DNA from: a virus
Strand: one strand, 5' to 3'
Virus record (IMG/VR): IMGVR_UViG_3300031957_001759
Coordinates: 1-25,260 of that record
DNA: 25,260 nucleotides
Shown here: positions 1-8,306 of the stretch, in pieces
Layout: each line of letters opens with the position of its first letter
Position numbering within the stretch: the first letter of the stretch is position 1
Translations under genes and position numbers: made by a program
The notes under the pieces: model-generated
What the model was told of the DNA's origin: nothing
Databases searched by the model: none
The model's input: the letters and a program-made list of their open reading frames with translations, nothing else

Positions 1-40
1 ATGGTTATTTTTCAATTATTTTTTACAAATATAAATATGC
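1..40. other. Short intergenic end of window
   Basis: These 40 AT-rich bases lie downstream of the last minus-strand gene and before a gene that would start beyond the window. They hold one copy of the recurring ATATTTAT element (positions 31-38). I see no terminator hairpin here. Confidence 0.6.
31..38 (-). promoter_or_regulatory. ATATTTAT element before an off-window gene
   Basis: Coding-strand ATATTTAT followed by AT-rich sequence, as in the other intergenic gaps. On the plus strand it reads TATAAATA when the preceding base is included. The gene it would serve lies beyond position 1. A promoter role is inferred. Confidence 0.45.
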
Positions 41-427
41 TTAAACATCCAATCGTTTGAGCATTTTCAATTTGATTTGTCTGAGTTGATCACCGTCCGT
101 TAACAACAGAGAGTTTCTGTAGAGTTGCCATGGAATAATGAAACTCTTGTCCAGAACTCCATTGTTACATTCCTTAATGACTGTGTTGAGAGCATTGATG
201 CTATACAATGTGTTACTCTCTTTCTTTCTGTGAATGGAAATGGTGTTAGCAGATCTTCTAGGTGACGGTAACACAATGTTGTAGGTTATATACAGATCAT
301 CCGGACGCTCCTGATCGCAGAACAGAAACATGCGATTTTCACTAAGGTCATATGTTGCAATGATATGTTCTGTAATAATATCCTGATTGCGTCTATGTGC
401 AAATGTACATAATAATTGCGTCTTCAC
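41..427 (-). CDS. Small protein of unknown function (128 aa)
   Basis: I do not recognise a family with certainty. The 128-residue product opens with LLCTFAHRR and has a mixed alpha/beta look, with alternating hydrophobic strands around residues 20-55 and a basic C-terminus (KLKMLKRLDV). There is no signal peptide or membrane segment. The start is GTG, supported by an unusually strong Shine-Dalgarno sequence (GGAGGAGG) lying wholly in the 13-base gap after the upstream gene's stop. It is probably co-transcribed with the PD-(D/E)XK-like gene, because no ATATTTAT element separates them. Small conserved proteins beginning with a similar LCTF stretch occur, from memory, in other marine T4-like phages, but I cannot verify that. 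Confidence 0.75.
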   Translation of the reverse strand: MKTQLLCTFAHRRNQDIITEHIIATYDLSENRMFLFCDQERPDDLYITYNIVLPSPRRSANTISIHRKKESNTLYSINALNTVIKECNNGVLDKSFIIPWQLYRNSLLLTDGDQLRQIKLKMLKRLDV

Positions 428-430
428 TCA

Positions 431-438
431 CCTCCTCC
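431..438 (-). promoter_or_regulatory. Strong Shine-Dalgarno site deciding a GTG start
   Basis: The coding strand reads GGAGGAGG, three bases before the GTG start (about five if the inner AGGAGG is used). It is the best anti-SD match in the window and supports GTG at 425-427 as the start of the 128-aa gene. Confidence 0.7.
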
Positions 439-440
439 TT

Positions 441-1655
441 TTATATTTTTTCTGCTTCTGCTGCAAACAATCCTACAGATCTACCTGAATGCGAATAACC
501 AACAGTATGTGCTCCTTGAGTCGCCCCGCCTGATATACAATCTTCAGTTTCTGCAAAATATAATTTTTGATCAGCTGGTACATAAAATATCAAGCCTTGA
601 CCATTACCAGTAGCAATTGCCATCTCTCTCATTTCCGTATCTAATTCTTCTTGTATTCTTAGATAACCTTCTTCGGCAGTGTTAACATTACCATATTCAT
701 CATTCAATGCATCGATTATATCTTGACGAAGATTACCATCCTCATCCTTGACACGCACTAAACTAAATTCACTTTTAGATAGACCGACTTTACTCAATGT
801 TTTGGCTAGATTTGAATTTGCATATGTATTCAATCCTAATCTTATATATGAATTTTTTGTTTTCAGTTCTTTTACGTGCCAACCTTTACCATTAATATCA
901 ACATCATGAATTGCATTAGCTCCGCCTAACTCACCTCTGTTGAAAAGAAATGGAATAATCAATTCGCCTCTGCCCATTTCAGTCCCTTTTGAACCTCCTC
1001 GCACAGTTCCGATATCTGCCATTCCATAAAATTCAGTAGGTACGCTATAACCACTTTCTCCTAATGGAGGCGATGATATACTAAATAATTCTTTTGCTAA
1101 TACATTAGCGTCAATATTATATAGTTCATCTAATACTTCGTCGATATATTTGGCCGTATATGTAGCAGATGTTATATCATATAAAGTAAAATATAACTTT
1201 TGCAACTTTTTATCAGGTATTATACCTTCTACTGATGATAACCACTCTTGCCAATGTTCTTCTTCAGCAAATTTACCAATCATTCTACGTTTTACTGGTA
1301 TAGTACTTTTTCCCGATGCCGTTTTTATAGCTCTCGACATAGGTTTGAAATCTTTCTTGTTCATATCTTTTTCAAGATATCCAGTAATTTGATCAATTTC
1401 AGCTTTACTGAGTTGATATGTTTTATCTCCTATATTAATTAGCACTTCTCTTAAATTAAGTTGTTGTTCTTCAAGATCTTTGTCAACTGGGTCTGCATCT
1501 AAAAATGCTTGATCTAAGATGTCAGGTGATTCCTTGATATGCTCTGATAACACTTCGTGGAAAATACGCATTTCCTCAGTGCTATATGGTGGTTCAGCAT
1601 AACCTTTAGGCAAACGGTAGAACCATTCCTGTATGACTTTCTCTTTGATGTCCAT
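441..1655 (-). CDS. Phage protein with PD-(D/E)XK nuclease-like signature (404 aa)
   Basis: The N-terminal half (to about residue 200) is charged and helical with no recognised domain. Residues 228-274 carry a pattern resembling the PD-(D/E)XK nuclease core: GRGE (E231), then DVDI (D251/D253), then ELK (E263, K265) and a following RLG. A similar layout (a KGE helix, GD, EVK, then GxRLG) recurs, from memory, in proteins annotated as structural in marine T4-like phages. Catalytic activity is inferred, not shown; the fold could instead serve as a virion scaffold. The ATG has no Shine-Dalgarno, but an ATATTTAT element lies 11 bases upstream and overlaps the polymerase stop codon. The 128-aa gene follows after 13 bases. 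Family membership is moderate; function is unknown. Confidence 0.8.
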   Translation of the reverse strand: MDIKEKVIQEWFYRLPKGYAEPPYSTEEMRIFHEVLSEHIKESPDILDQAFLDADPVDKDLEEQQLNLREVLINIGDKTYQLSKAEIDQITGYLEKDMNKKDFKPMSRAIKTASGKSTIPVKRRMIGKFAEEEHWQEWLSSVEGIIPDKKLQKLYFTLYDITSATYTAKYIDEVLDELYNIDANVLAKELFSISSPPLGESGYSVPTEFYGMADIGTVRGGSKGTEMGRGELIIPFLFNRGELGGANAIHDVDINGKGWHVKELKTKNSYIRLGLNTYANSNLAKTLSKVGLSKSEFSLVRVKDEDGNLRQDIIDALNDEYGNVNTAEEGYLRIQEELDTEMREMAIATGNGQGLIFYVPADQKLYFAETEDCISGGATQGAHTVGYSHSGRSVGLFAAEAEKI

Positions 1656-1666
1656 AGGATTTTCAT

Positions 1667-1674
1667 ATAAATAT
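1667..1674 (-). promoter_or_regulatory. ATATTTAT element before the 404-aa gene
   Basis: Spacing to the ATG is 11 bases. The extended coding-strand sequence ATATTTATATGAAA is shared with the copies before the PhoH-like gene and the Ig-like tail gene. It touches the stop codon of the upstream polymerase gene. A promoter role is inferred. Confidence 0.5.
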
Positions 1675-3017
1675 TAGATAATACGCTTAGTCATGTCTTG
1701 CATTGTGTGAAGATCTGCCCCTGCTTTGATTTTCACAGGAAAGGCTCCACGCTCTGACATCACATCTTTGAGTTTCAATATCAGCTCTTTGCCATCTGTG
1801 AGAGCATAATCAAACAACATGCTGTCATATGTATATAGTATGAACTTGCTGTCATGGCCCTGCAGTGTGTCCATTATTCTGTGTATCACCGTTATGTTGT
1901 GTTCTGTCTCAGTAGCCTGCAGCATGTAATTGAACAGCTTATTGGCATTCATATCATCTGGCAAAGCATCTTTATGCAGAGGCCGTTCAAATATAGGTGT
2001 CGTTACCTGTCCATTAGCTTTGAACTCTCTCCATAGTGTCTGCACATAATCATGACATGCTGCAAAGAATGGAATGCTACGAAACTCCTTGTCAATGTTT
2101 CCGTATAGCAGTCTGAAAGTGATCTGCTTGGAACGTTCATACTGTTCTTCTGTGAGATCATCACCGAAATAGTATTTGCCTAAATGTTCGTGAACAGATC
2201 CTTCTGGAAATTCATATCCTAAGATCTTGGCTATGAGTCGCACATGAAATGCATCGAAGTCCATTTCCAACAGCATGCCTCTCTGATGTCTGCTCACAAA
2301 TGCACTCCTGCAACCGTTCTCCTTATTCAAAGCAGCATAATTCACTCCTCCATGCTTGTTGGATGGCCGGCCTGTGGCAGTGTACAGATTGTATTCACTG
2401 AATGTCTTAGGAGATCTGGTTGCAGTGAAATGTTGTTCAAACACTGACCTGTCAATCTGAAGTCCAGACTGTTCAATAGCATGAAAGGCTGCGATGGACT
2501 GAGATTCATACTGTTGAAATGCTCTGCTGTGACGATGTGTCTTATAACTGCTCATGAACACTTCTCTCATTGCTCTGCAACGCTCCATATGCTTGGTCAT
2601 TGGCAACCAGTCATAACTGTTTGTGGTTCCGCTCCACCAGGCTCCCCAGGCATTGTGACATGCTGTATTGCTGTCATCCAATGGCAGTGGCTTTCCTGTT
2701 TGCCACCAATGCACCATGTCAGCATCCACCGTTCTATACGGGTAGTATGCCATTAATCGCTTTCTGCCCAATGCATAGATCACCTTGGAACTTGTAAGGT
2801 GTTGCAGAAGGTCGTTACTTTGGTTTACGCAGTCGAAATGATGGAATGGAACTATCCAGTCCTGTGCATCTGAGATAGTATAAATGTAAACGAAACTCAG
2901 TCTGGTATCAGCATAGTGTCGAAAAGCATCTGAGAACATTGGAATCCAGAAACTATCTGATTCCTTCAGAGATTCCTGCAATGCCTTGATGTCACCTGGA
3001 TGTTCAGCTATTATCAC
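1674..3017 (-). CDS. Compact family A DNA polymerase
   Basis: Template-directed DNA synthesis is indicated by all three polymerase-A motifs. A TATGRPSN stretch (213-220) matches the family's TxTGR motif. Motif A is DFDAFHVR (D253 as the metal ligand). Motif B is KQITFRLLYG (K297, F301, Y305). Motif C is YTYDSMLFD (D398). Differences from E. coli Pol I are Tyr293 at the position of Arg754, and TYDS in place of VHDE. The protein is only 447 residues. The N-terminal 160 residues look like a decayed 3'-5' exonuclease (VYIYTISDAQDWIVPFHHF) without a clear catalytic DxE, and only about 25 residues separate the LQID segment from TATGR, so the thumb is much reduced. The start is GTG with no Shine-Dalgarno, and an in-frame TAA lies two codons upstream. 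Proofreading, if any, must come from another protein. Confidence 0.9.
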   Translation of the reverse strand: MIIAEHPGDIKALQESLKESDSFWIPMFSDAFRHYADTRLSFVYIYTISDAQDWIVPFHHFDCVNQSNDLLQHLTSSKVIYALGRKRLMAYYPYRTVDADMVHWWQTGKPLPLDDSNTACHNAWGAWWSGTTNSYDWLPMTKHMERCRAMREVFMSSYKTHRHSRAFQQYESQSIAAFHAIEQSGLQIDRSVFEQHFTATRSPKTFSEYNLYTATGRPSNKHGGVNYAALNKENGCRSAFVSRHQRGMLLEMDFDAFHVRLIAKILGYEFPEGSVHEHLGKYYFGDDLTEEQYERSKQITFRLLYGNIDKEFRSIPFFAACHDYVQTLWREFKANGQVTTPIFERPLHKDALPDDMNANKLFNYMLQATETEHNITVIHRIMDTLQGHDSKFILYTYDSMLFDYALTDGKELILKLKDVMSERGAFPVKIKAGADLHTMQDMTKRII

Positions 3018-3021
3018 GCAT

Positions 3022-3028
3022 TAAATAT
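3022..3028 (-). promoter_or_regulatory. Variant ATATTTA element before the polymerase
   Basis: Only seven of the eight bases match (ATATTTAA), four bases before the GTG start. If the full element is a promoter this could be a weak or leaderless version, but it may be chance in AT-rich sequence. Confidence 0.25.
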
Positions 3029-3053
3029 AAGAAGAATATTTCAATGCACCAAA

Positions 3054-3692
3054 TTATTCGTGAAATTCTGTGAGATCAGATAAGAAGTTTCTCAAACCAG
3101 GCATCGAGTTTTCATTTTTAGATATCACACGTCGATTTGCCTTACGTACTTCTTCTACTAGCCCTCTGATGGTCCAGGACAAATCTATCAAATTGTAAAG
3201 TTTCTGATCAATACCAGTCTGATTTCTGTCATTTGAATATTGATATGCACTAGATGATATTTCTATAATGTCCAACTCATTTATTTTCTGAGCAAAAAAT
3301 CTTCTCATTGTGCCATTGCGCCGTTCTTGAGTTGTCGGTACTGGATAATAAGATCTAGGCGTTACATAACTATAAAACCTTGTACCTGTTATCTGAGCAT
3401 ATGTCAAGTTGTTTTCAGGAATATCATTGACAGTTTCATAATTATTTGAAGTCTCAATTCTGATGTATTTTGTAAGTGGCTGTGAATTTGCATTCGGAAC
3501 ACCGCCAGTATATACTGCTCCATTTGGATATATGTGATAAAGTCCAACATACTCAACTGTGGGAACCAAACCAAGATCATTATTCTCACTCTGTTGCATG
3601 AGCATGAATTCCTTACCATTTGTAAGTTGACGCAGTTTTACACGATTGAGGGGCGTATTCAATGGTCTAATTCTAAATGCTCTATCTGACAT
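3054..3692 (-). CDS. Probable virion structural protein (212 aa)
   Basis: Soluble protein with no signal peptide or membrane segment. Residues around 45-65 contain GLYHIYPNGAVYTGG, a pattern (YHxxxxGxxYTGG) that I associate with small structural proteins of marine tailed phages, though I cannot name a family. The C-terminal third is helical and basic. Its ATG lies two bases after the stop of the upstream hub-like gene, with no Shine-Dalgarno, so translation is probably coupled. Position at the end of the LysM/hub group suggests a baseplate or tail accessory role; this is inference from context. Confidence 0.75.
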   Translation of the reverse strand: MSDRAFRIRPLNTPLNRVKLRQLTNGKEFMLMQQSENNDLGLVPTVEYVGLYHIYPNGAVYTGGVPNANSQPLTKYIRIETSNNYETVNDIPENNLTYAQITGTRFYSYVTPRSYYPVPTTQERRNGTMRRFFAQKINELDIIEISSSAYQYSNDRNQTGIDQKLYNLIDLSWTIRGLVEEVRKANRRVISKNENSMPGLRNFLSDLTEFHE

Positions 3693-3694
3693 AA

Positions 3695-5455
3695 TTACTT
3701 TAAAATTCTAGGTACGCATTTCACTTCAGTTGTCCAATCAACTCCATCACATTTTTGCTCCCATTCTGTCACTGTCCATCTCAATTTTCCTCCTCCAGCA
3801 ATTGTACTTGGCAGCCCATTGAGTTTCAGAAGGCCTCCAAATTTCCAACCAACACAACCATTTGTCACCAATGTCACTTCCAATGGTATTGGTGTAGGAT
3901 CAAGTTTTTCTGAATTTCTAAACTTTTTAGTTGCTCTACTGTTCACAAGCTTCCTTAGTCCTGCACGTGCTGCTTCATCATAACCTGATTCGCCTAATAT
4001 TATTAAGGCATTTTTATAATCAGAGCTCGACGGGTCTTGCTTTTCAGCTTTTGATACTATACCAGTACCAACTTTTCCTGCGTTCTTTGCAGTACCATCA
4101 GAATCAGGAGCTTCTCCAAAATATTTAGCTGTCAAACTGCTTGGAACAGCTCCTGTGAGTTGTATTTCTCTCACACCAGATGTGCCACTGCCTATCTGCG
4201 GAACATTTATATTTAGAGCTGAAGGTGGAGCGCTACCAATGCTCATGTTCTTGTTGACCACATAGATGGTATTCGGATCATCCTCAGGCACATCTAATGT
4301 CAAATCTATCCAGTTACCGGTGTTCTGTCTGATAGCGCCGAATATGGCATCAAAGAATTTCTTCATAGGCAATTTACCTGACTCTCTGTCCTCAACTTCT
4401 ACGTTACTATCCTCCATTATAGCCATTTTGGTCTGCTCAATCAATTGATTGATGAAGATTGTGTTAATGAATATGTTTAATGCTTTATTAGGATCAAAGA
4501 ATGAACTGACATCAAATTCTGTCTTAGTGGCTGGAGTGCCATATGAATATGCATTGCTTGAAAACTTCCAAACCACTGCTGTGGGATCAGATGATATCAT
4601 GCCAGGGAATATATCCACCTCGCAATATTTTTGACTATCTGAGATAGAAAATCGAGATCCTTGCAAACAGAATCTATTGACAAGTCTTATAAGGCTCTGA
4701 AGTTCCACGAAGTTGCAAGGTGTGTTATGGTCTTCAATACCACCAGGATGTATCAGACCAGGTGTCTCCTTGCTCAGTCCTGCCATTTCTGCAACTACGA
4801 TAAAAACCATCTGCCCTCCTAAAGTGAAAGAATGAAGTTCTGCAAATCCATTTTCATTATAACCAGGATTGTTCAATCCATTGAACAGCCAGTTATCTAA
4901 TTGACCTGTCAATTTCTGACATTGATAATTGATGTAGTCAAAGAAAGTCAATGTTTCGATTTCTTCATTGAGTCCCTGATAACTGGCTACATACTTTGCT
5001 CTGGTAGTAAATTTGTGATTCAGAATGTCCAGCTCATCATAGAGTCGGCCCGGGCCTTCTCCTTTGCTCAGACCTTTCACTGTCACTTCAAAACCTCCTA
5101 ATCGATCCATTTCAAAATTGAAGTCAAATGTAGTGAAATTGCCTGATTCAGTACCTCCTGACGCTGTACCAAACTCTACATAAAATGAAGATCCCAGTCT
5201 CACTAAGTTTGAATACATTGTATTGAACTGATCCTGTGTGTAGGCTTTCAACACAACTTCACATCTTTTCAGAAGTCCAATGCCTTGTGTATGAATTTTG
5301 ATTGATTTGCAGTGAGCCGTCGGAGGGCCGGAAGGAGATACATCAGTTGTGTCATCTTTAAATCCATATCCCGCTGCTGAACCTTTAATTATTCTTTCTC
5401 TCAATGTACCTGTGCTGGGAATATTCACTGACATCCCTCTCATAAAGAAACTCAT
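3695..5455 (-). CDS. Probable baseplate hub/structural protein (586 aa)
   Basis: The N-terminal region (about residues 45-130) has a run of beta-strands around HTQGIGLLKRCEV and YSNLVRLGSSFYVEFG. This resembles the opening of hub-type proteins that pack a conserved strand pair before a surface-width (VEFG) segment. The middle (160-330) is mixed and the C-terminus ends in a beta-rich block with KFGGLLKLNGLPS and WTVTEWEQ. No lysozyme domain or catalytic residues are visible. The start overlaps the LysM gene's stop as TAATG and is preceded by AGAGGAG, so coupled translation is likely. Place between a LysM baseplate protein and a structural protein favours a gp27-like hub or spike role, but no specific T4 counterpart can be assigned from sequence alone. 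Confidence 0.75.
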   Translation of the reverse strand: MSFFMRGMSVNIPSTGTLRERIIKGSAAGYGFKDDTTDVSPSGPPTAHCKSIKIHTQGIGLLKRCEVVLKAYTQDQFNTMYSNLVRLGSSFYVEFGTASGGTESGNFTTFDFNFEMDRLGGFEVTVKGLSKGEGPGRLYDELDILNHKFTTRAKYVASYQGLNEEIETLTFFDYINYQCQKLTGQLDNWLFNGLNNPGYNENGFAELHSFTLGGQMVFIVVAEMAGLSKETPGLIHPGGIEDHNTPCNFVELQSLIRLVNRFCLQGSRFSISDSQKYCEVDIFPGMISSDPTAVVWKFSSNAYSYGTPATKTEFDVSSFFDPNKALNIFINTIFINQLIEQTKMAIMEDSNVEVEDRESGKLPMKKFFDAIFGAIRQNTGNWIDLTLDVPEDDPNTIYVVNKNMSIGSAPPSALNINVPQIGSGTSGVREIQLTGAVPSSLTAKYFGEAPDSDGTAKNAGKVGTGIVSKAEKQDPSSSDYKNALIILGESGYDEAARAGLRKLVNSRATKKFRNSEKLDPTPIPLEVTLVTNGCVGWKFGGLLKLNGLPSTIAGGGKLRWTVTEWEQKCDGVDWTTEVKCVPRILK

Positions 5456-5745
5456 TACTTCTCCTCTTCTGCTTGCTCCAGCATGTCTCTGTAACTCATT
5501 GTGCTGTCAGGGATACGTAACTGCATGCCCGGTGGTACTACTAATGTGCCTTTGCCAATCTGATTGGCCTCAGCCAGAATCCACCAGGCCTCTGCGGATC
5601 CGTAGAAACGATTGGCTAACAGATCTAAACGATCACCTGTTCTACTGATGATGAACAGATCATTGTCTGATCTTGGTATCTCAGGATATCTGCTACTGCG
5701 ATATCTGTCTTGATCAATGTCAGTGAATTCATATCTTCTCTTCAT
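5455..5745 (-). CDS. LysM-domain baseplate protein, gp53-like
   Basis: Residues about 30-79 form a LysM-type module: an opening ISRTGDRLDLLANRFYGS, the AWWILAEANQI helix, and a closing PPGMQLRIP turn. This arrangement is typical of small phage baseplate/tail proteins (T4 gp53, P2 gpX type), where LysM holds the hub and wedge or tail parts together rather than degrading peptidoglycan. It is 96 residues with an acidic C-terminal tail, so shorter than T4 gp53. It is first in a coupled group with the hub-like gene (TAATG overlap) and the 212-aa gene. An ATATTTAT element lies just five bases before the ATG and there is no Shine-Dalgarno. Confidence 0.85.
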   Translation of the reverse strand: MKRRYEFTDIDQDRYRSSRYPEIPRSDNDLFIISRTGDRLDLLANRFYGSAEAWWILAEANQIGKGTLVVPPGMQLRIPDSTMSYRDMLEQAEEEK

Positions 5746-5750
5746 ATGTT

Positions 5751-5758
5751 ATAAATAT
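5751..5758 (-). promoter_or_regulatory. ATATTTAT element before the LysM gene
   Basis: This is the shortest spacing in the window: five bases separate it from the ATG. If the element acts as a -10 box, the transcript would be nearly leaderless. The plus-strand reading is TATAAATAT. Confidence 0.45.
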
Positions 5759-5786
5759 CTAACTGTGAAGAATTTGATGTTTGAAA

Positions 5787-8303
5787 TTAACTGAAGCTTG
5801 TGGAGTTTGTACCAGACAACACTTTGAAGGTGATGCTCACTTCAGTGTAGATTGGCTTGGATCGATCAGAATCAATGTCCCATGGATATTCTGAATCCCA
5901 GTTATAGGTCAGATCAGTAATTATACAGCTTAATCCTTTGTAAAGTCTACCTATTGTCAAACTGACAGAGCCACCGCCACGAGATGATCCATATAATTGT
6001 CTAAGTCTGCTCCATTGTTCATTATAATGTTTTTTGTTGAAGGATGGTACTATGAAGGTCAGCCCTATGGTACGCTCATAGGAAGTGAACTGATATCGAG
6101 GATTCAGAGTCCCAATGTCCTGTGATGTGTCAAAGTTCGGACTGGATTGATCAGATAGGTCTGTTATGTAGGCATAAAAGCGTTGTCCAGCAATGACCAT
6201 TTTAATGAGATCCGTTCTTTCAGCTGAAGTGTCTTTATCACCTTGTGGTTGATAATGCACATATCTTTTGGAAGTTTTGTCGAATAATACTTCTTCTGAG
6301 GAGTTTAAAATTTTTGTTACAGCATCATTTACATCTGTAATTGCATTCACCTTTCTGAAGTCTATCGGAACACCAGTTTTTCTGTTCTTTGCCATTGCTC
6401 TGATGCGGTTGTAATCTGAACTCTGCAGTGTATTGACAGTGCTGATGACTTCACCAGTCTCTGCATCAACTTTGATCTCAGTGTCTTTGACAGCATTTCC
6501 TCCTCCATACTGTGTTTCATTCGCTGCTCCTAACGGATTCAGTACATTGTTATCACTATGATTTAACCAGAGTTCATTGTTGGAAACTATGTTGAACAGA
6601 GAATCATGATAAATGCGTCTGGCCTGCAGATCAGGTATACCAAAAGTATCACTTGATCTTTCTTCGTCTGGTCTCAGACTTAGAAAGTTATTTTTATCTT
6701 TCACAGCTATCAGCAGTCTATTGAATCCATCATCAACATCTCTTCTCCCGTCAACACTTCCAATGTATCCAAAACCTCTGGACGATGGATTCTTTGCTAT
6801 GATGTCATTGTAACTCTGATTTCCCAGATATCGCAATGGAACAGTTGCTCCTTGTGTTATGTTGTTACCAGAGAAGAAGAACTGGTTGGTCTGATCTCCT
6901 CTGCTAATTCTGGTCACGCCAATGCCTAACACGCTCTTTGGGCCTGCACGTCCAGTCAATATTGAGCTGGCTTGACCTTTTGGAAAATAACTTAGACCTA
7001 ACACAGCACCTGTGTTTCCAGTACCCTCTATACTGTTAACAACGTTTGTAGCACTTCCATCTAAGGCCTCAAAATCTGTATCTCCTACACCGCCGACACC
7101 TCCTAAGTTTGATGATACATTTTCAACTGTGACAATTGCCTGGCTTCCAGCTCCTTTGACAAGCCCATACTCTCCTCCTAACTGTACAAGTCTATTGAAT
7201 CGTGTGCGTTCTGCAGGGTCAAAGGCTCCTCTGTCCTGATGTATCTGTTCATATTTGCCTCTGGTAACGATAGGAGGTAAATGTCTGTCAAATCTAATGC
7301 CAAGACCAGAACTAACTGCATTCACTATCGCTGAAGTTGGATCATATAGCTGAGTTAGTCTCAATCCCTTTGCTCTTCCTAAAATGTTCTCCACATTTGG
7401 ATTCATGAACTGAAGTCCAAACTGTTTGGTCAGGAAGGCAAGACCTTTTGGTGATATTGCATATTTGCCTAATCGTACAGCATCAAACACTGCTCTGGTT
7501 GCAAATGTTAATGGTCCTCCTCTTGGTATGTCCAATAGACCTGATATCTGACCACCTATGGTGTTGTCAAGTCCCCATCGTTGTGGATCAGAATTGTCAT
7601 CTCTCTGAATACCTCTGAGTATGAATGGCTGTCTGGTGACACCAAATGTGAATGGATTATGAGCCTCATCTCTGACCTTGTACTTGTTGTACATGTCATC
7701 TATCGGAGAATTGGCAGTGTATGTGTCTGCCAGACCACTGTTGCTCTGAGCATTATATATGTTGCCATATCGATTCTGATCAAAGAATCCTGTCCTCAAG
7801 ATGTCAAAACTATGAATTTGCCCAGCCGGGCCAATAGGAAACTTGCTGCCATCACCTAGCTGTGCTCTGCGTTTTGCAATGCCTCTGTTTGAAAATGTCA
7901 CATTGTCGACCAGGAATTCATCTTTGGCAGTTCTGGTGAAAGATATGCTGCTTGCACCATCACGTTCAAAACCACGAGCTGTTATGCTTGGTATGTTGTC
8001 TACATTGTTCTGATATCTGGTTGTGAAGTTTCCGACACCTCCTCTGACAAATGTGTCTCTCGCAGGATTGCCTTGAGAGTCCAATGGTCGCAGATTAGTG
8101 GTCATGTTACCAAGGTTCCTGACACCTGTATGCTGATATTGAAATGCGCCTGGCACATTACCTTGCACACCAACGAAATCTGAAGCTCCCTGTTCCTGTT
8201 TTCTTGCCACAAAACCTTTGGCATCAGTGTTAGTAATGTAATCCACTGCAGGCGGTTGATTGCCATACCAGGAATACAAGGATTGATAGGTCATTAATGG
8301 CAT
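5787..8303 (-). CDS. Large baseplate/tail structural protein (838 aa)
   Basis: The N-terminal 600 residues are low in recognisable motifs and rich in Gly, Asn and Arg. The last 150 residues look like a baseplate-type module: AGQRFYAYITDLSDQSSPNF, then YERTIGLTFIVPSF, WSRLRQLYGSS, and LTYNWDSEYPWDI followed by YTEVSITFKVL. This series (an ITDL strand, a RTIGLTF strand, a helix, then a WD..YP..I segment) recurs at the end of baseplate proteins of marine myoviruses. It follows the tape-measure stop by three bases with no Shine-Dalgarno or ATATTTAT element, so it is probably translated from the tape-measure transcript. No T4 gene number is assigned with confidence; a tube-initiator or wedge role is possible. 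Confidence 0.8.
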   Translation of the reverse strand: MPLMTYQSLYSWYGNQPPAVDYITNTDAKGFVARKQEQGASDFVGVQGNVPGAFQYQHTGVRNLGNMTTNLRPLDSQGNPARDTFVRGGVGNFTTRYQNNVDNIPSITARGFERDGASSISFTRTAKDEFLVDNVTFSNRGIAKRRAQLGDGSKFPIGPAGQIHSFDILRTGFFDQNRYGNIYNAQSNSGLADTYTANSPIDDMYNKYKVRDEAHNPFTFGVTRQPFILRGIQRDDNSDPQRWGLDNTIGGQISGLLDIPRGGPLTFATRAVFDAVRLGKYAISPKGLAFLTKQFGLQFMNPNVENILGRAKGLRLTQLYDPTSAIVNAVSSGLGIRFDRHLPPIVTRGKYEQIHQDRGAFDPAERTRFNRLVQLGGEYGLVKGAGSQAIVTVENVSSNLGGVGGVGDTDFEALDGSATNVVNSIEGTGNTGAVLGLSYFPKGQASSILTGRAGPKSVLGIGVTRISRGDQTNQFFFSGNNITQGATVPLRYLGNQSYNDIIAKNPSSRGFGYIGSVDGRRDVDDGFNRLLIAVKDKNNFLSLRPDEERSSDTFGIPDLQARRIYHDSLFNIVSNNELWLNHSDNNVLNPLGAANETQYGGGNAVKDTEIKVDAETGEVISTVNTLQSSDYNRIRAMAKNRKTGVPIDFRKVNAITDVNDAVTKILNSSEEVLFDKTSKRYVHYQPQGDKDTSAERTDLIKMVIAGQRFYAYITDLSDQSSPNFDTSQDIGTLNPRYQFTSYERTIGLTFIVPSFNKKHYNEQWSRLRQLYGSSRGGGSVSLTIGRLYKGLSCIITDLTYNWDSEYPWDIDSDRSKPIYTEVSITFKVLSGTNSTSFS

Positions 8304-8306
8304 GGC

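Noticed and set aside
2481-2797. Several overlapping plus-strand open frames opposite the polymerase
   Set aside because: They are caused by base composition of the polymerase gene, whose motifs A, B and C on the minus strand are unambiguous. The translations are Cys/His-rich and without motifs.
3404-3619. 71-codon minus-strand frame inside the 212-aa gene
   Set aside because: It is an out-of-frame shadow of that gene; no slippery run or ribosome site supports its use.
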